A stretch of 64,000 nucleotides of DNA from Sipunculus nudus (taxonomy: Eukaryota > Annelida > Sipuncula > Golfingiida > Sipunculidae), in NCBI GenBank assembly GCA_026874595.1, contig JAPPUL010000089.1, positions 773,001 through 837,000 of the forward strand. The letters run 5' to 3'. A program made the position numbers and the translations under genes. The notes below the pieces were generated by a model, which saw only the letters and a program-made list of their open reading frames with translations, ran no database searches and had not been told where the DNA came from. Below, one piece after another: positions 26,227 through 35,562 of the stretch. Within the stretch, counting starts at the first letter, position 1. Each line of letters opens with the position of its first letter.

Positions 26227-26347
26227 AATTAAAAATAAATCGAAATAATGTCCTTGAAATTAAAAAAAATAAATTAAACATTTGCAAAAAGCCTAAACTA
26301 AAGACTATTATTAAAAATAGTTAATACCTAAAAATAGTGCAGAAATT

Positions 26348-28177
26348 ATGACAATACGAATGCTTGATAATGAAACAATAAGTAAGATAGCGGCAGGAGA
26401 GATAATTTTAAACCCTTCATCAGTTGTGAGGGAGCTAATTGACAATGCAATAGATGCATGTGCAAAAGATGTAAGAATCTTGGTAACAGAAGGTGGAAAA
26501 GATTTTATACAGGTAAAGGACAATGGTCACGGAATGTTTTTATCCGACTTAAAGATTGCGTGTAAAAAACATTCAACAAGCAAAATAGCAGAATTTGAAG
26601 ATATATACAAAACGAAGAGTCTTGGATTTAGAGGCGAGGCCTTACATTCTATAGCAGTTATGTCAGAGACTGAAATAATATCAAAAGTAGAAGGAGAAGA
26701 ACATGCAAACGCTATAAAACTAAGCTATGACAATGTAATAGAAACTAAACAAGTAGCAAGTAATCGAGGTACCACAGTAAACGTTAAGAACTTGTTTTGT
26801 ACAACCCCCGTAAGAAAGAAGGTCCTTAGACAAGCAAGTACAGAGTTTCGCTATATAAAAGATATTTTTATAAGTAAGACAATCCCATACAATAATATAA
26901 GTTTTTCGCTTGTACACAATGATTTAGAGATTTTAAGCACAAATAAATCCTCAAATCGCTTATCAAGAATAGAAGATTTCTTTGGCAAAGAACTTGCCCA
27001 AGGACTAATATATATTGAAGACCAAACAGAAAACTATAAAGTAACAGGATACATATCAAATCCAAACTTTTTTAAAAAAAGTAAGAAATATCAATTTATT
27101 TATATTAATGGACGACCAATATCTTCTCCTGCAATATCTGTTGCAATTGCTAATGCTTATAAGTCTATAACGCCAATAGGTTCTTATCCATGTATATTTT
27201 TATTTATTGAAATATCTCCAGAATGTCTTGACGTCAATATACACCCATCCAAAAAAGAAGTTGCTATACTTACAAAAAGTTCAATATACGATTTTATTAA
27301 TCATGTATTAGAAATATCATTACGTAATGCAACAAATATTGCTCCAGAAATAGAATTTACAGATAGAGGATTAAAAGAATCCTTACAATCTAAAAAATCA
27401 GCTTATACAACCAAATATGAATACTTGGAAACTAAAGAGCCTATGCAAGAATCTAATAACGCTCATCAGATTCAAAAAGGATTTAATAGTCCAAAAGAAA
27501 ATATAGCGTCGGCTAAAAAGAATTACATTCCCTACAAAACAACTCAAGGAGATAAAAAAAAAGAGCACAAGAAAAGTTATCCAAGCCAAATACTAGCTGG
27601 AGATAATTATACTATACTTGGGACTCTATTTAACACATATATACTAATAGAGTCAAACAATACTTTTATAATGCTTGACCAGCATGCCGCACATGAAAGA
27701 TTACAATACGAAAAAATAAGAGAAACAATAAAATCAAATACTATTCCATCACAAAACCTATTAAGACCTTTCATTATAGAAGTTAGTCCTTCGCATATAT
27801 CTAATATAAAAGATAAAGAAAACAGCATTGCTAAATTAGGATTTCATATAGAACCCTTTTCAAAGGAAAGTTATATAGTAAATTCAATACCAAGCTTTCT
27901 TAAAATGGATAGTGCTCGCGATTCTATTGAATATCTTTTAGAATTATGTATAGACAATAAAACTGTTCCAAAAGCTCTTAATTACTTAGAGGAAGTAATG
28001 AAGCGTAAAGCTTGTAGGAGTGCAATTAAATCAGGGGACCTAATATCAGATGATGAAATAATCTATTTGTTAAACGAACTTGCTAACTATCCAAACCCTT
28101 TTGCCTGCCCACACGGACGCCCTACCATATTAAGCTTAGATAGGAATAGCTTAGAAAACCTATTTTTAAGAACTTAG
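26348..28177 (+). CDS. mutL: DNA mismatch repair endonuclease MutL
   Basis: Couples MutS mismatch recognition to strand incision. The N-terminal GHKL ATPase has ELIDNAIDACA, VKDNGHGM, LGFRGEALHSI and NRGTTVNVKNLF. The C-terminal domain carries the endonuclease motif DQHAAHERLQYE (about residues 443-454), together with ACRSAIKSGD and CPHGRPT. This MutL should therefore nick DNA itself, as in bacteria lacking MutH. The 609-residue length is normal. ATG chosen because IRMLDNETISKIAAGE is the family's N-terminal motif. It lies 18 bp ahead of the helicase-nuclease gene, probably in one transcript. Codons strongly favour A endings. Confidence 0.96.
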   Translation: MTIRMLDNETISKIAAGEIILNPSSVVRELIDNAIDACAKDVRILVTEGGKDFIQVKDNGHGMFLSDLKIACKKHSTSKIAEFEDIYKTKSLGFRGEALHSIAVMSETEIISKVEGEEHANAIKLSYDNVIETKQVASNRGTTVNVKNLFCTTPVRKKVLRQASTEFRYIKDIFISKTIPYNNISFSLVHNDLEILSTNKSSNRLSRIEDFFGKELAQGLIYIEDQTENYKVTGYISNPNFFKKSKKYQFIYINGRPISSPAISVAIANAYKSITPIGSYPCIFLFIEISPECLDVNIHPSKKEVAILTKSSIYDFINHVLEISLRNATNIAPEIEFTDRGLKESLQSKKSAYTTKYEYLETKEPMQESNNAHQIQKGFNSPKENIASAKKNYIPYKTTQGDKKKEHKKSYPSQILAGDNYTILGTLFNTYILIESNNTFIMLDQHAAHERLQYEKIRETIKSNTIPSQNLLRPFIIEVSPSHISNIKDKENSIAKLGFHIEPFSKESYIVNSIPSFLKMDSARDSIEYLLELCIDNKTVPKALNYLEEVMKRKACRSAIKSGDLISDDEIIYLLNELANYPNPFACPHGRPTILSLDRNSLENLFLRT

Positions 28178-28195
28178 AATAAAGCCAAAAGCTCT

Positions 28196-30994
28196 ATGAA
28201 CTTTACAGAAGAACAACTATATGCAATAAAAGATATTAAAAACAACCTACTGATAAACGCAGGGCCTGGAACAGGTAAAACAAGTATTATAGCAGAGAAA
28301 GTATCTTATTTAATAGACAAAGGCTATAACCCCAAAAATATCTTAGCAACCACCTTTACAAACAAAGCAAAAGATGAATTAAAATATAGAATATCAAAAG
28401 CCTGTAGAAAACCGCCACATAATATAACAATAGATACTATCCATGGTTTTGCAAGACGCATAATAAAAGAGTTTACTTATGTCGTATCTGATCGCAGTTT
28501 GTCTATATTGGACGAGCTTAATCATAGAATGTTAATAATAAATAATTACCCTAAACTAAATATATCAGAATCTAGCTTTTCTGAAAATTCAATATACAAA
28601 CATATATTTAAACTCTTCAGTTTCTTTGATGCTATTAACGAGCGTTTTGTAAATATAGAAAACTTAAAGGAACTTGTAGATATAAGATCAAAATATAATA
28701 AACGAAGTTTACACAGCCTATATAAAGAAGGAGTGTTACTAACCGATAAAGAGATACTAAACATTTTTAATGCCTATAGAAAATTCATGTGGAAGAATAA
28801 GTACCTTGACTTTTCTCAAACCCTAAAGCTTGCATATCATCTACTAAATGAATACCCTAAAATACAAAATATCCTACAAAACAGATATAAATATATCCTA
28901 GTAGATGAATATCAAGATGTAAGCAAATTACAACATGCAATATACAAATTATTGTCAAATAGCGATAATAAAATATGCTTCGTAGGAGACACAGCACAAA
29001 GTCTTTATGAGTTTAGAGGTGCCTCTTCACATAATTTAAGCATGGTGAAAAAAGACTTTGAAAAAGTCAAGGAGCGAAGAATAACAAAAAACTTTAGGTC
29101 AACAAGCCACATAATATCATTTGCAAATTCAATAAGCGCCTGTATGAATATAGAAGGGTTAAGTAAGCAAAAAGGAGTAAGGACGGATAGGGATAATACA
29201 GTAATACTGCTTGAGGATGAGACAGCAAAAAAGAGTGCAGAACATATAGTTAAAGCAATACAAAGCCTTTATAAGCAAAAGATAATATCAAGCTATAACG
29301 ATGTTGCTCTACTATTTAATAGTGTACGTTTTCAATTCATAAGAGAAGGATATAAAGAGGTATTTGAAGAACATAATATACCCTATACTATACATAAATC
29401 AGGTAATTATTTCGAGGAAGAGCCTATAAGTACCTTAATTTTTCTAGTTAGCCTAATCCTTGAGGAAGAGTTTTTTTATACAAGTTTAATAGAACTATTA
29501 GATCGTCTTGGAGTAGAAACTTTAAGCGTACTACTAACAAATGTACCTAAAGATAAGAAGATATCGTTCAACGAAATAGCACCTGATATGTTAATTAAAA
29601 CATATAAAATTACTTCTAAGTCGGACCTAACAATAATAGAAAACCTATATTCTATATATAGTAAAATATGCTCTAATAAGACTATCTCAAGCATAGAAAT
29701 TATATATGATATATTAAGACTAACCCCATACTTAAGCAAAGCCATTATAGACGGTAATATTCATATATTAACCCAACTGGGATATTTAACTGGTATTGCA
29801 AAGTCCTATATAAATTATGGCGACAAATCTATATTAAAGTTCCTACATTCGTTAATTGTTCTAAAAGATAAAAGACGTATAGATTTAGATAAAAGAGTTA
29901 AAGATAGCGTAACAATAAGCACAATACACAGTACCAAAGGACTTGAGTATAAAATAGTATTCCTTTGCAATGTAAATTTAAATACAAAAACCTATAATGG
30001 TTTTAGTACAAAATTAGATATTGAAGATAATGAAAACCCAGATGCACTAATATTACAAGAAAAGATAAGATTATTCTATACAGGAATAACAAGAGCCAAA
30101 GATTATCTTTTCTTATCATATTCAAAAAATACAATATATCAAAAAACTCAAAGACTACATCACTTAATTAAAGAAAGCATAAAACATAATAATGTAGGAC
30201 ATTATGAACCAACCGCTATTAAAGTTCTTGAATCCGCAAAAGATAATGTAGAAAATAGTGCAGATGAACAAAAAGAATCATTAACACTAAGCAGTAGCAA
30301 AATAAATACGTATATACGTTGCCCTTTAACATATAGTTTACAATATAAATATAATTTTATAATTCCCGAAACAAAAGAAGCCCAGTTTGGAATATTAATT
30401 CATAATGTACTAGAATACCTACATTCAATAGGAGAGGCTAACACAAAAATTAAAAAAGATGTTGATATATATTTTAAAAAAGAACTTGATAAATATGATA
30501 AAAAAGATAGGGCTTCATTTAATAAGCTGGGAAATGAGATAATCGATAAATATATAAAAGAGACCTACCCTAAGATTAAATCTAAAATAAAATATATAGA
30601 AAAAGACTTTGAAATATACTTCAGCCAAAACAGATTAGTAGGCAAAGTAGATTTAATACTAAAAGAAGAGGGAGGACTACATATAATAGATTTTAAAACA
30701 GGGCAAGTAAAAGATGATATAGATGATATAAAAGAGAAACAATTACTTATATATACTCTTGCGATAGAAAAAGGAGGAGAAACAGTAAAAAGAGCCAGTG
30801 CCTACTATCTTAAATCCGGTTATATACAAAGTTATAAAATAGATAGAGGTAAACTAAAAGATTTAGAATTAGAAATAATAAGAATTTTTGATGAACTAAA
30901 CTCAAATAATGACACATTGCTCTATCCAACACCCTCGACAGATAGCTGTTCAAAGTGTTATTATAAAATAATCTGTCCGTATAAGGAATGTTAA
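28196..30994 (+). CDS. UvrD/RecB-like helicase fused to a PD-(D/E)XK nuclease
   Basis: Superfamily 1 helicase with a C-terminal nuclease, likely for double-strand-end processing. Walker A is NAGPGTGKTSII near residue 18, motif II is LVDEYQDVSK, motif III includes FVGDTAQSLYEFRGA, and late motifs include ISTIHSTKGLEYKIVF and RLFYTGITRAKDYLFL. The C-terminal part (about residues 700-932) has SSSKINTYIRCPLTYSL, HNVLEYLH, GKVDLIL and IIDFKTGQ, the nuclease core. Cys of IRCP plus CSKCYYKIICPY could bind a 4Fe-4S cluster as in AddB and Cas4. At 932 residues it is between PcrA and AddA. Neither addB nor recC is next to it. Confidence 0.88.
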   Translation: MNFTEEQLYAIKDIKNNLLINAGPGTGKTSIIAEKVSYLIDKGYNPKNILATTFTNKAKDELKYRISKACRKPPHNITIDTIHGFARRIIKEFTYVVSDRSLSILDELNHRMLIINNYPKLNISESSFSENSIYKHIFKLFSFFDAINERFVNIENLKELVDIRSKYNKRSLHSLYKEGVLLTDKEILNIFNAYRKFMWKNKYLDFSQTLKLAYHLLNEYPKIQNILQNRYKYILVDEYQDVSKLQHAIYKLLSNSDNKICFVGDTAQSLYEFRGASSHNLSMVKKDFEKVKERRITKNFRSTSHIISFANSISACMNIEGLSKQKGVRTDRDNTVILLEDETAKKSAEHIVKAIQSLYKQKIISSYNDVALLFNSVRFQFIREGYKEVFEEHNIPYTIHKSGNYFEEEPISTLIFLVSLILEEEFFYTSLIELLDRLGVETLSVLLTNVPKDKKISFNEIAPDMLIKTYKITSKSDLTIIENLYSIYSKICSNKTISSIEIIYDILRLTPYLSKAIIDGNIHILTQLGYLTGIAKSYINYGDKSILKFLHSLIVLKDKRRIDLDKRVKDSVTISTIHSTKGLEYKIVFLCNVNLNTKTYNGFSTKLDIEDNENPDALILQEKIRLFYTGITRAKDYLFLSYSKNTIYQKTQRLHHLIKESIKHNNVGHYEPTAIKVLESAKDNVENSADEQKESLTLSSSKINTYIRCPLTYSLQYKYNFIIPETKEAQFGILIHNVLEYLHSIGEANTKIKKDVDIYFKKELDKYDKKDRASFNKLGNEIIDKYIKETYPKIKSKIKYIEKDFEIYFSQNRLVGKVDLILKEEGGLHIIDFKTGQVKDDIDDIKEKQLLIYTLAIEKGGETVKRASAYYLKSGYIQSYKIDRGKLKDLELEIIRIFDELNSNNDTLLYPTPSTDSCSKCYYKIICPYKEC

Positions 30995-31004
30995 AACGGA
31001 AGTC

Positions 31005-32276
31005 TTATAAATTATAAATTATATTAAAAACTTCTATATTAAAATCTGGTTTTTCTAAAAGAACTAAGGAATTAGGAGGTGCCTTATCAATTTTGCTATA
31101 AGTCATATCTAATATCAAATTAACGTTAAAATATACAGTAGAGCCTGAAAATAGCAAACAGGCAAGCCTATCACCAACACTAATATTATTTTTAACTTCC
31201 AGTACAATAAACTCTTCTATCAACTCCCTAACAATGCCAACAAAATTAGAAGGAACTGAAGATCTATTATTATCATAAGACACTGAATAAGAATTATTAA
31301 TATCATTAATAAAAGCAGTTGTAAAATCTCTACTTGAGGTTTGCATTAAATTAGATGAAAGTGTATCTATAGTTTCAGGATTAGTGTTATTAGCATAATA
31401 ATTATTAATTAAACTCCTATATAAACTAACAACAAACCCAAGATACATAAGACTCTTAGAGCGTCCTTCAATTTTTATAGATTCTATCCCCGAATTAATT
31501 ATATCATAAACATAATCCAAACCTAAAAGGTCCTTTGAATTCATAGGATAACAACTTAACATATCTTCATTTCCATCACTTCCATCATCTACAGATTCTA
31601 TAACATCATACTTCCATCTACATGACTGAGTACACCCTCCTTTGTTTGCATCCCTAAACGCTGTATAATTCGATATAACACATTTACCTGAATAGGCCAT
31701 ACACATAGAACCATGTACAAATATCTCAAGCTCTATATCACATGCATATTTAATCTCTATTGCCTCTTTAAGAGATACCTCTCGAGCTAATACTACACGT
31801 TTTGCTCCCAACGACTTCCAAAAACTTATAGATGATATCGAAGATGATGAGGCCTGGGTTGAAATATGTATATCATAATTTGTATATTCCTTAACAAGCG
31901 AGAATACTCCTATATCTGATACTATTATCCCATCTAAACCAAAACCCTTTATCTCTAAAAGATATTCTCTAACTAGCTCTATATCTGCATTATACAAATA
32001 ACTATTTAGAACTAAATAAACTTTTACTTTTCTTTCCTTCGCATAACGGATTATCTCTTTTAATTCAGATATACAAAAGTTTGCTGATGAACTCCTTAAT
32101 CCAAAGGACTTTCCAGCAAGATATATTGCAGAAGCTCCATATAATATTGCAACCCGTGCCTTTTCTATATCACCCGCAGGGACAAGCAACTCTATCTTTT
32201 TAGCATTTTGCTTTTCTTCTGAAAAATACTTATCTTCTTTACAAAACTCTTTATCTATTAAGCCTTGCCTCTTCAT
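31005..32276 (-). CDS. Peptidase U32 family protein (RlhA/TrhP-like)
   Basis: Family now linked mainly to prephenate-dependent hydroxylation of tRNA U34 (TrhP) or 23S rRNA (RlhA), formerly annotated as collagenase-like protease. The U32 signature is clear: ELEIFVHGSMCMAYSGKC followed by GGCTQSCRWKY, with Cys residues that bind iron-sulfur or metal in the family. The N-terminal barrel starts with ELLVPAGDIEKARVAILYGA. The 423-residue length fits the TrhP-type main domain. Convergent with the helicase-nuclease gene, only 10 bp apart. Which RNA is modified cannot be told from sequence. Confidence 0.87.
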   Translation of the reverse strand: MKRQGLIDKEFCKEDKYFSEEKQNAKKIELLVPAGDIEKARVAILYGASAIYLAGKSFGLRSSSANFCISELKEIIRYAKERKVKVYLVLNSYLYNADIELVREYLLEIKGFGLDGIIVSDIGVFSLVKEYTNYDIHISTQASSSSISSISFWKSLGAKRVVLAREVSLKEAIEIKYACDIELEIFVHGSMCMAYSGKCVISNYTAFRDANKGGCTQSCRWKYDVIESVDDGSDGNEDMLSCYPMNSKDLLGLDYVYDIINSGIESIKIEGRSKSLMYLGFVVSLYRSLINNYYANNTNPETIDTLSSNLMQTSSRDFTTAFINDINNSYSVSYDNNRSSVPSNFVGIVRELIEEFIVLEVKNNISVGDRLACLLFSGSTVYFNVNLILDMTYSKIDKAPPNSLVLLEKPDFNIEVFNIIYNL

Positions 32277-32340
32277 ACACCAATACCAATCAATCTCAAG
32301 CCCACAACCCTATCTACTATTAGATTCATAATAGTTATCC

Positions 32341-32787
32341 TTAAAAGGTCCTATTATATTTTTTAATCGCATGTCGTGCAAGATAATCACATCTCTCATT
32401 CTCTTTATGACCAGAATGCCCTCTAATCCAATTAAATTCTACCTCATGCCCTCTACATACTTTAAGCAATTCTATCCACAAATCTACATTCTCTACTTTC
32501 TCACGCTTGTTCCTCTTCCAATTGTTTGATGCCCACCTCGTTAACCAACCCTTTGTTATTGCATCCACTATTAGTTTTGAGTCCGTATATATCTGCACCC
32601 TACACCTTTCTTTCAACGCTGACAATCCTTCTATTACCGCTTTAAGCTCCATCCTATTATTAGTCGTTAGCTTACAGCTTCCCGATAACTCCTTATATGC
32701 CCCCTCAAACTTAAGTATAACTCCATAACCTCCAGGCCCAGGATTGCCAGAACAGGCCCCATCTGTATATATTTCTACATTCTTCAT
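32341..32787 (-). CDS. rnhA: Ribonuclease HI
   Basis: Cuts the RNA strand of RNA-DNA hybrids. The 148-residue protein has all four carboxylates: Asp in IYTDGACSGNPGPGG, Glu in NNRMELKA, Asp in IYTDSKLIV and Asp in NERCDYLA. The basic handle WASNNWKRNKREKVEN and the His in RGHSGHKENE are also present. Length is that of the classical bacterial enzyme. On the minus strand between the U32 gene and thiC. Confidence 0.97.
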   Translation of the reverse strand: MKNVEIYTDGACSGNPGPGGYGVILKFEGAYKELSGSCKLTTNNRMELKAVIEGLSALKERCRVQIYTDSKLIVDAITKGWLTRWASNNWKRNKREKVENVDLWIELLKVCRGHEVEFNWIRGHSGHKENERCDYLARHAIKKYNRTF

Positions 32788-32847
32788 TCTACTGGATACT
32801 TAATTATCTACTCACAATAGTTATATCTTTTAATATTAAAAGCATAT

Positions 32848-34128
32848 CTAATGCTTTTGTCGGATCTTTTCAAGATTATCATTTGTTACTTTAATTGAAC
32901 AGAAATTAGGTCCGCACATTGAACAGAACTCTTTGTCTTCTGCAAGCCCTTCTTCTCTCATTGACTTTGCCTTTTCAGGATCTAATGATAAGTCGTATTG
33001 TGCCTGCCAATCAAACTTAAAACGTGCTTGGGAAAGCTTCTTATCTCGTTCTTTTGCCCCCGGTATCCCACGTGCTATATCTGATGCGTGTGCTGCTATC
33101 TTATAGGCTATTATCCCTGCTCGTACATCTTCTTTATTTGGTAAGCCCAAATGCTCTTTAGGCGTTACATAACATAGAAAACTTGCTCCGTGATATGCCG
33201 CAAGTGTTGCTCCTATACTAGATGTTATATGATCATACCCTGGTGCTATGTCTGTTACTAAGGGACCTAGTACGTAAAACGGGGCTTCATGACAGTATTC
33301 TTTTTGTAAATCCATGTTCTTTTTTATCTGATCTAATGGTATGTGGCCCGGACCCTCTACCATAACCTGCACCCCCTTCGCCCAGGCTCGTTTTGTTAGT
33401 TTGCCAAGCTCTTTTAACTCTGCTATTTGTGCCTCATCTGTTGCATCTTCTATACACCCAGGGCGTAGTGAATCTCCCAAGCTTATTGTCACATCATATT
33501 CATGCAATATCTCCAGTATCTCTTCATAAGCTTCGTATAACGGATTCTCTTTTTCTTTCCTTGTCATCCATTTTGCTATTAGCGCTCCTCCTCGACTTAC
33601 AATGCCCATTACCCTATCTTTTGTAAGCGGAATCATATCTTTTAATATTCCACAATGGATTGTCATATAATCTACACCTTGTTTTGCCTGCTTCTCTATA
33701 ACGTCAAGAATATCTTGTTTCGTTATATCTAATATATCTTTATCTACCACCGCCTGATACAACGGTACGGTCCCTATCGGAATCGGAGATTCCTTAATCA
33801 TCTTAACTCGTACCTCATCCAAATCCCCGCCTGTACTTAGATCCATTACTGTATCTGCACCATATTGTATCGAATATTGCAGCTTCTCAAGCTCTTCATC
33901 CACTGAAGCCGATACTGCTGACATCCCTATATTTGCATTTATTTTCGTTGTTAATATCCGCCCTATTCCCATCGGCTTTAAGTTTGTATGATTTATATTT
34001 GCTGGGATTATCATCCGCCCTCGTTTAATCTCTTCTAAAATTGTCCCCTCCTCTATACTCTCTATCTCCGATACTTCTCGCATCTCTTTCGTTATCTCAT
34101 TTGCCCTTGCATAATCTAATTGAGTCAT
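32848..34128 (-). CDS. thiC: Phosphomethylpyrimidine synthase ThiC
   Basis: Radical-SAM-type conversion of aminoimidazole ribotide to the thiamine pyrimidine. The C-terminal cluster motif [10 protein letters not shown] is present, as are [39 protein letters not shown] and [20 protein letters not shown] at 34128 is chosen over an upstream in-frame codon at 34173 because it has GGAGG at 34133-34137 and gives the usual short-form ThiC of 426 residues. No TPP riboswitch is recognisable upstream; instead a GC-rich tandem array lies 126 bp before the start. No other thi gene is nearby. Confidence 0.97.
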   Translation of the reverse strand: MTQLDYARANEITKEMREVSEIESIEEGTILEEIKRGRMIIPANINHTNLKPMGIGRILTTKINANIGMSAVSASVDEELEKLQYSIQYGADTVMDLSTGGDLDEVRVKMIKESPIPIGTVPLYQAVVDKDILDITKQDILDVIEKQAKQGVDYMTIHCGILKDMIPLTKDRVMGIVSRGGALIAKWMTRKEKENPLYEAYEEILEILHEYDVTISLGDSLRPGCIEDATDEAQIAELKELGKLTKRAWAKGVQVMVEGPGHIPLDQIKKNMDLQKEYCHEAPFYVLGPLVTDIAPGYDHITSSIGATLAAYHGASFLCYVTPKEHLGLPNKEDVRAGIIAYKIAAHASDIARGIPGAKERDKKLSQARFKFDWQAQYDLSLDPEKAKSMREEGLAEDKEFCSMCGPNFCSIKVTNDNLEKIRQKH

Positions 34129-34709
34129 ATTACCTCCATAAGTGTACATCAACTCTTGCTTTCCTTTTCTCACTTTCCCTTCTCGTTATAACCATCTTAT
34201 AACATCCTCCTCATTCGCCTAATACCATCTATTCGCCTCTAAATATATCCTAATATCCTGCCCTCATCCTGCCCCTCATCCTGCCCTCATCCTGCCCCTC
34301 ATCCTGCCCCCATCCTGCCCCTCATCCTGCCCCCATCCTGCCCTCATCCTGCCCCCATCCTGCCCTCATCCTGCCCCCATCCTGCCCTCATCCTGCCCCC
34401 ATCCTGCCCTCATCCTGCCCCCATCCTGCCCTCATCCTGCCCTCATCCTGCCCTCATCCTGCCCCCATCCTGCCCCCATCCTGCCTTTTGTTGCACCTTT
34501 TTATGTTTCTTTTTCTTTTTAAATACTCACATTCATTCCTTCACTCACACTCACTCAAAAACTACTTGCAACATAAGATAATAAATCTAATCTCTATTCC
34601 CTCATGCTTATAGCATAAATAGTAGTATTTAATTACCATTTTTACAACTAGTTCATCTAGATGTGATGTTTAATAATATACTTAGAATTCATTACTTAGT
34701 CTATAACTT
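34129..34709. other. Non-coding region between zapA and thiC
   Basis: 581 bp without a credible gene. The left part (34138-34254) is a pyrimidine-rich leader of thiC. The centre is the 11-bp array described separately. The right part (34486-34709) is AT-rich with nothing I can identify. Confidence 0.8.
34255..34485. repeat. GC-rich 11-bp tandem array, 20 full units
   Basis: Uninterrupted array of atcctgccctc and atcctgccccc units (11 bp; three early units are 12 bp, atcctgcccctc), ending with a partial unit. Through the middle the two 11-bp forms alternate almost strictly. On the thiC sense strand each unit reads as G-run, CAGGAT, G-run. The array is far richer in G+C than its surroundings. 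It has no spacers, so it is not a CRISPR. Confidence 0.97.
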
Positions 34710-35000
34710 CTAAGGTATGTCGGGGATACTATTATCCATGAATTCTATTATACTTTGAAGCCGCTTTTCTATTAAATCTATCTCTGCTTTTGTCTTGAAC
34801 AACTCATCTGCTAGATTTAACGATGTTAGTATTGCTATCTTCTCTTTGGAGTAGCTTGGAAATCTCTTTAATAAATCTTCCATCTTATCGTCTATCAAAT
34901 CCGCTATCTTTGTTACTCGCTCCTTATCATCGTATTTAGATACTAACTTATAATCTTCCCCAAATATCTTAACCTCTACATACTGTGGGACCTTTAACAT
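34710..35000 (-). CDS. zapA: Cell division protein ZapA
   Basis: Z-ring-stabilising protein binding FtsZ. The 96-residue sequence starts VEVKIFGEDYKLVSKYDD, then has RVTKIADLIDDKMEDLL and ends with a coiled coil (ILTSLNLADELFKTKAEID onward), the ZapA layout. ATG at 35000 is used because GGAGA lies 10 bp upstream; a TTG at 35021 is in frame but falls before that ribosome site. Downstream of a coiled-coil gene and pheT in one minus-strand run, as often seen in bacteria. Confidence 0.87.
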   Translation of the reverse strand: MLKVPQYVEVKIFGEDYKLVSKYDDKERVTKIADLIDDKMEDLLKRFPSYSKEKIAILTSLNLADELFKTKAEIDLIEKRLQSIIEFMDNSIPDIP

Positions 35001-35082
35001 TTTCTTTTGCTCTCCTTTCAATATAACAAGCCCTTTCCAATTTATTAATGATTTATATTCTTTCTTAATATATTCAATATAT

Positions 35083-35538
35083 TTATTCAGGTAGAAAGTT
35101 TATTGTGATGTTTGATGCTGTTGCAGCATCTTCTACTTCTTTCCCTCCTTTTATATCCTCACCTGTTTTCTCTGCCTTGTTATCAAACGAACTGTTAACA
35201 CCTAAATCTTCTCTTTTTCCTTCTCTTTTCTCTCCCCCTTTCCCTTTATCTTTACCTTCTTCTTGTTCTTCATCTTTTAAGCCAGAATCCCCTTCTTTAG
35301 AAAGCTGATACACCAGATTCTCTACCTTCGATATAACGTTCTGCCTTATTAAATCAAACCCTTGCCTATCTTCTAATAAATTATCTATCTTCTTTGCTAA
35401 ATTCTCTACCGTCTCCTTCTCCTTCGAAAGCTCTGCCTTCAATGCATTATTCTCTTCCATAAGCTGGGTATATCTTAATATCATATATTGCAATTTGTCT
35501 TCAAGCTGCGTAAGCTTTTTTGATATTTCTTCTCTCAT
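35083..35538 (-). CDS. Coiled-coil protein of unknown function, ZapB-like position
   Basis: 151 residues. Residues 1-65 form a continuous coiled coil (Leu/Ile heptads with Lys/Glu), and 85-135 are a Lys/Glu/Gly-rich, probably disordered linker. No family is firmly recognised. Its place between pheT (25 bp away) and zapA suggests a cell-division accessory protein analogous to ZapB, but that rests on context only. Confidence 0.6.
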   Translation of the reverse strand: MREEISKKLTQLEDKLQYMILRYTQLMEENNALKAELSKEKETVENLAKKIDNLLEDRQGFDLIRQNVISKVENLVYQLSKEGDSGLKDEEQEEGKDKGKGGEKREGKREDLGVNSSFDNKAEKTGEDIKGGKEVEDAATASNITINFLPE

Positions 35539-35562
35539 ATCCTAAAGCATCCTCTTGCATTA

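Noticed and set aside
34129-34254. TPP riboswitch in front of thiC
   Set aside because: I looked on the minus strand for the CTGAGA and ACCTGAT...GGATAATGCC elements of the thi-box and did not find them.
34255-34485. Array as a CRISPR
   Set aside because: Units of 11-12 bp run head to tail with no unique spacers, and no cas gene is in the window.
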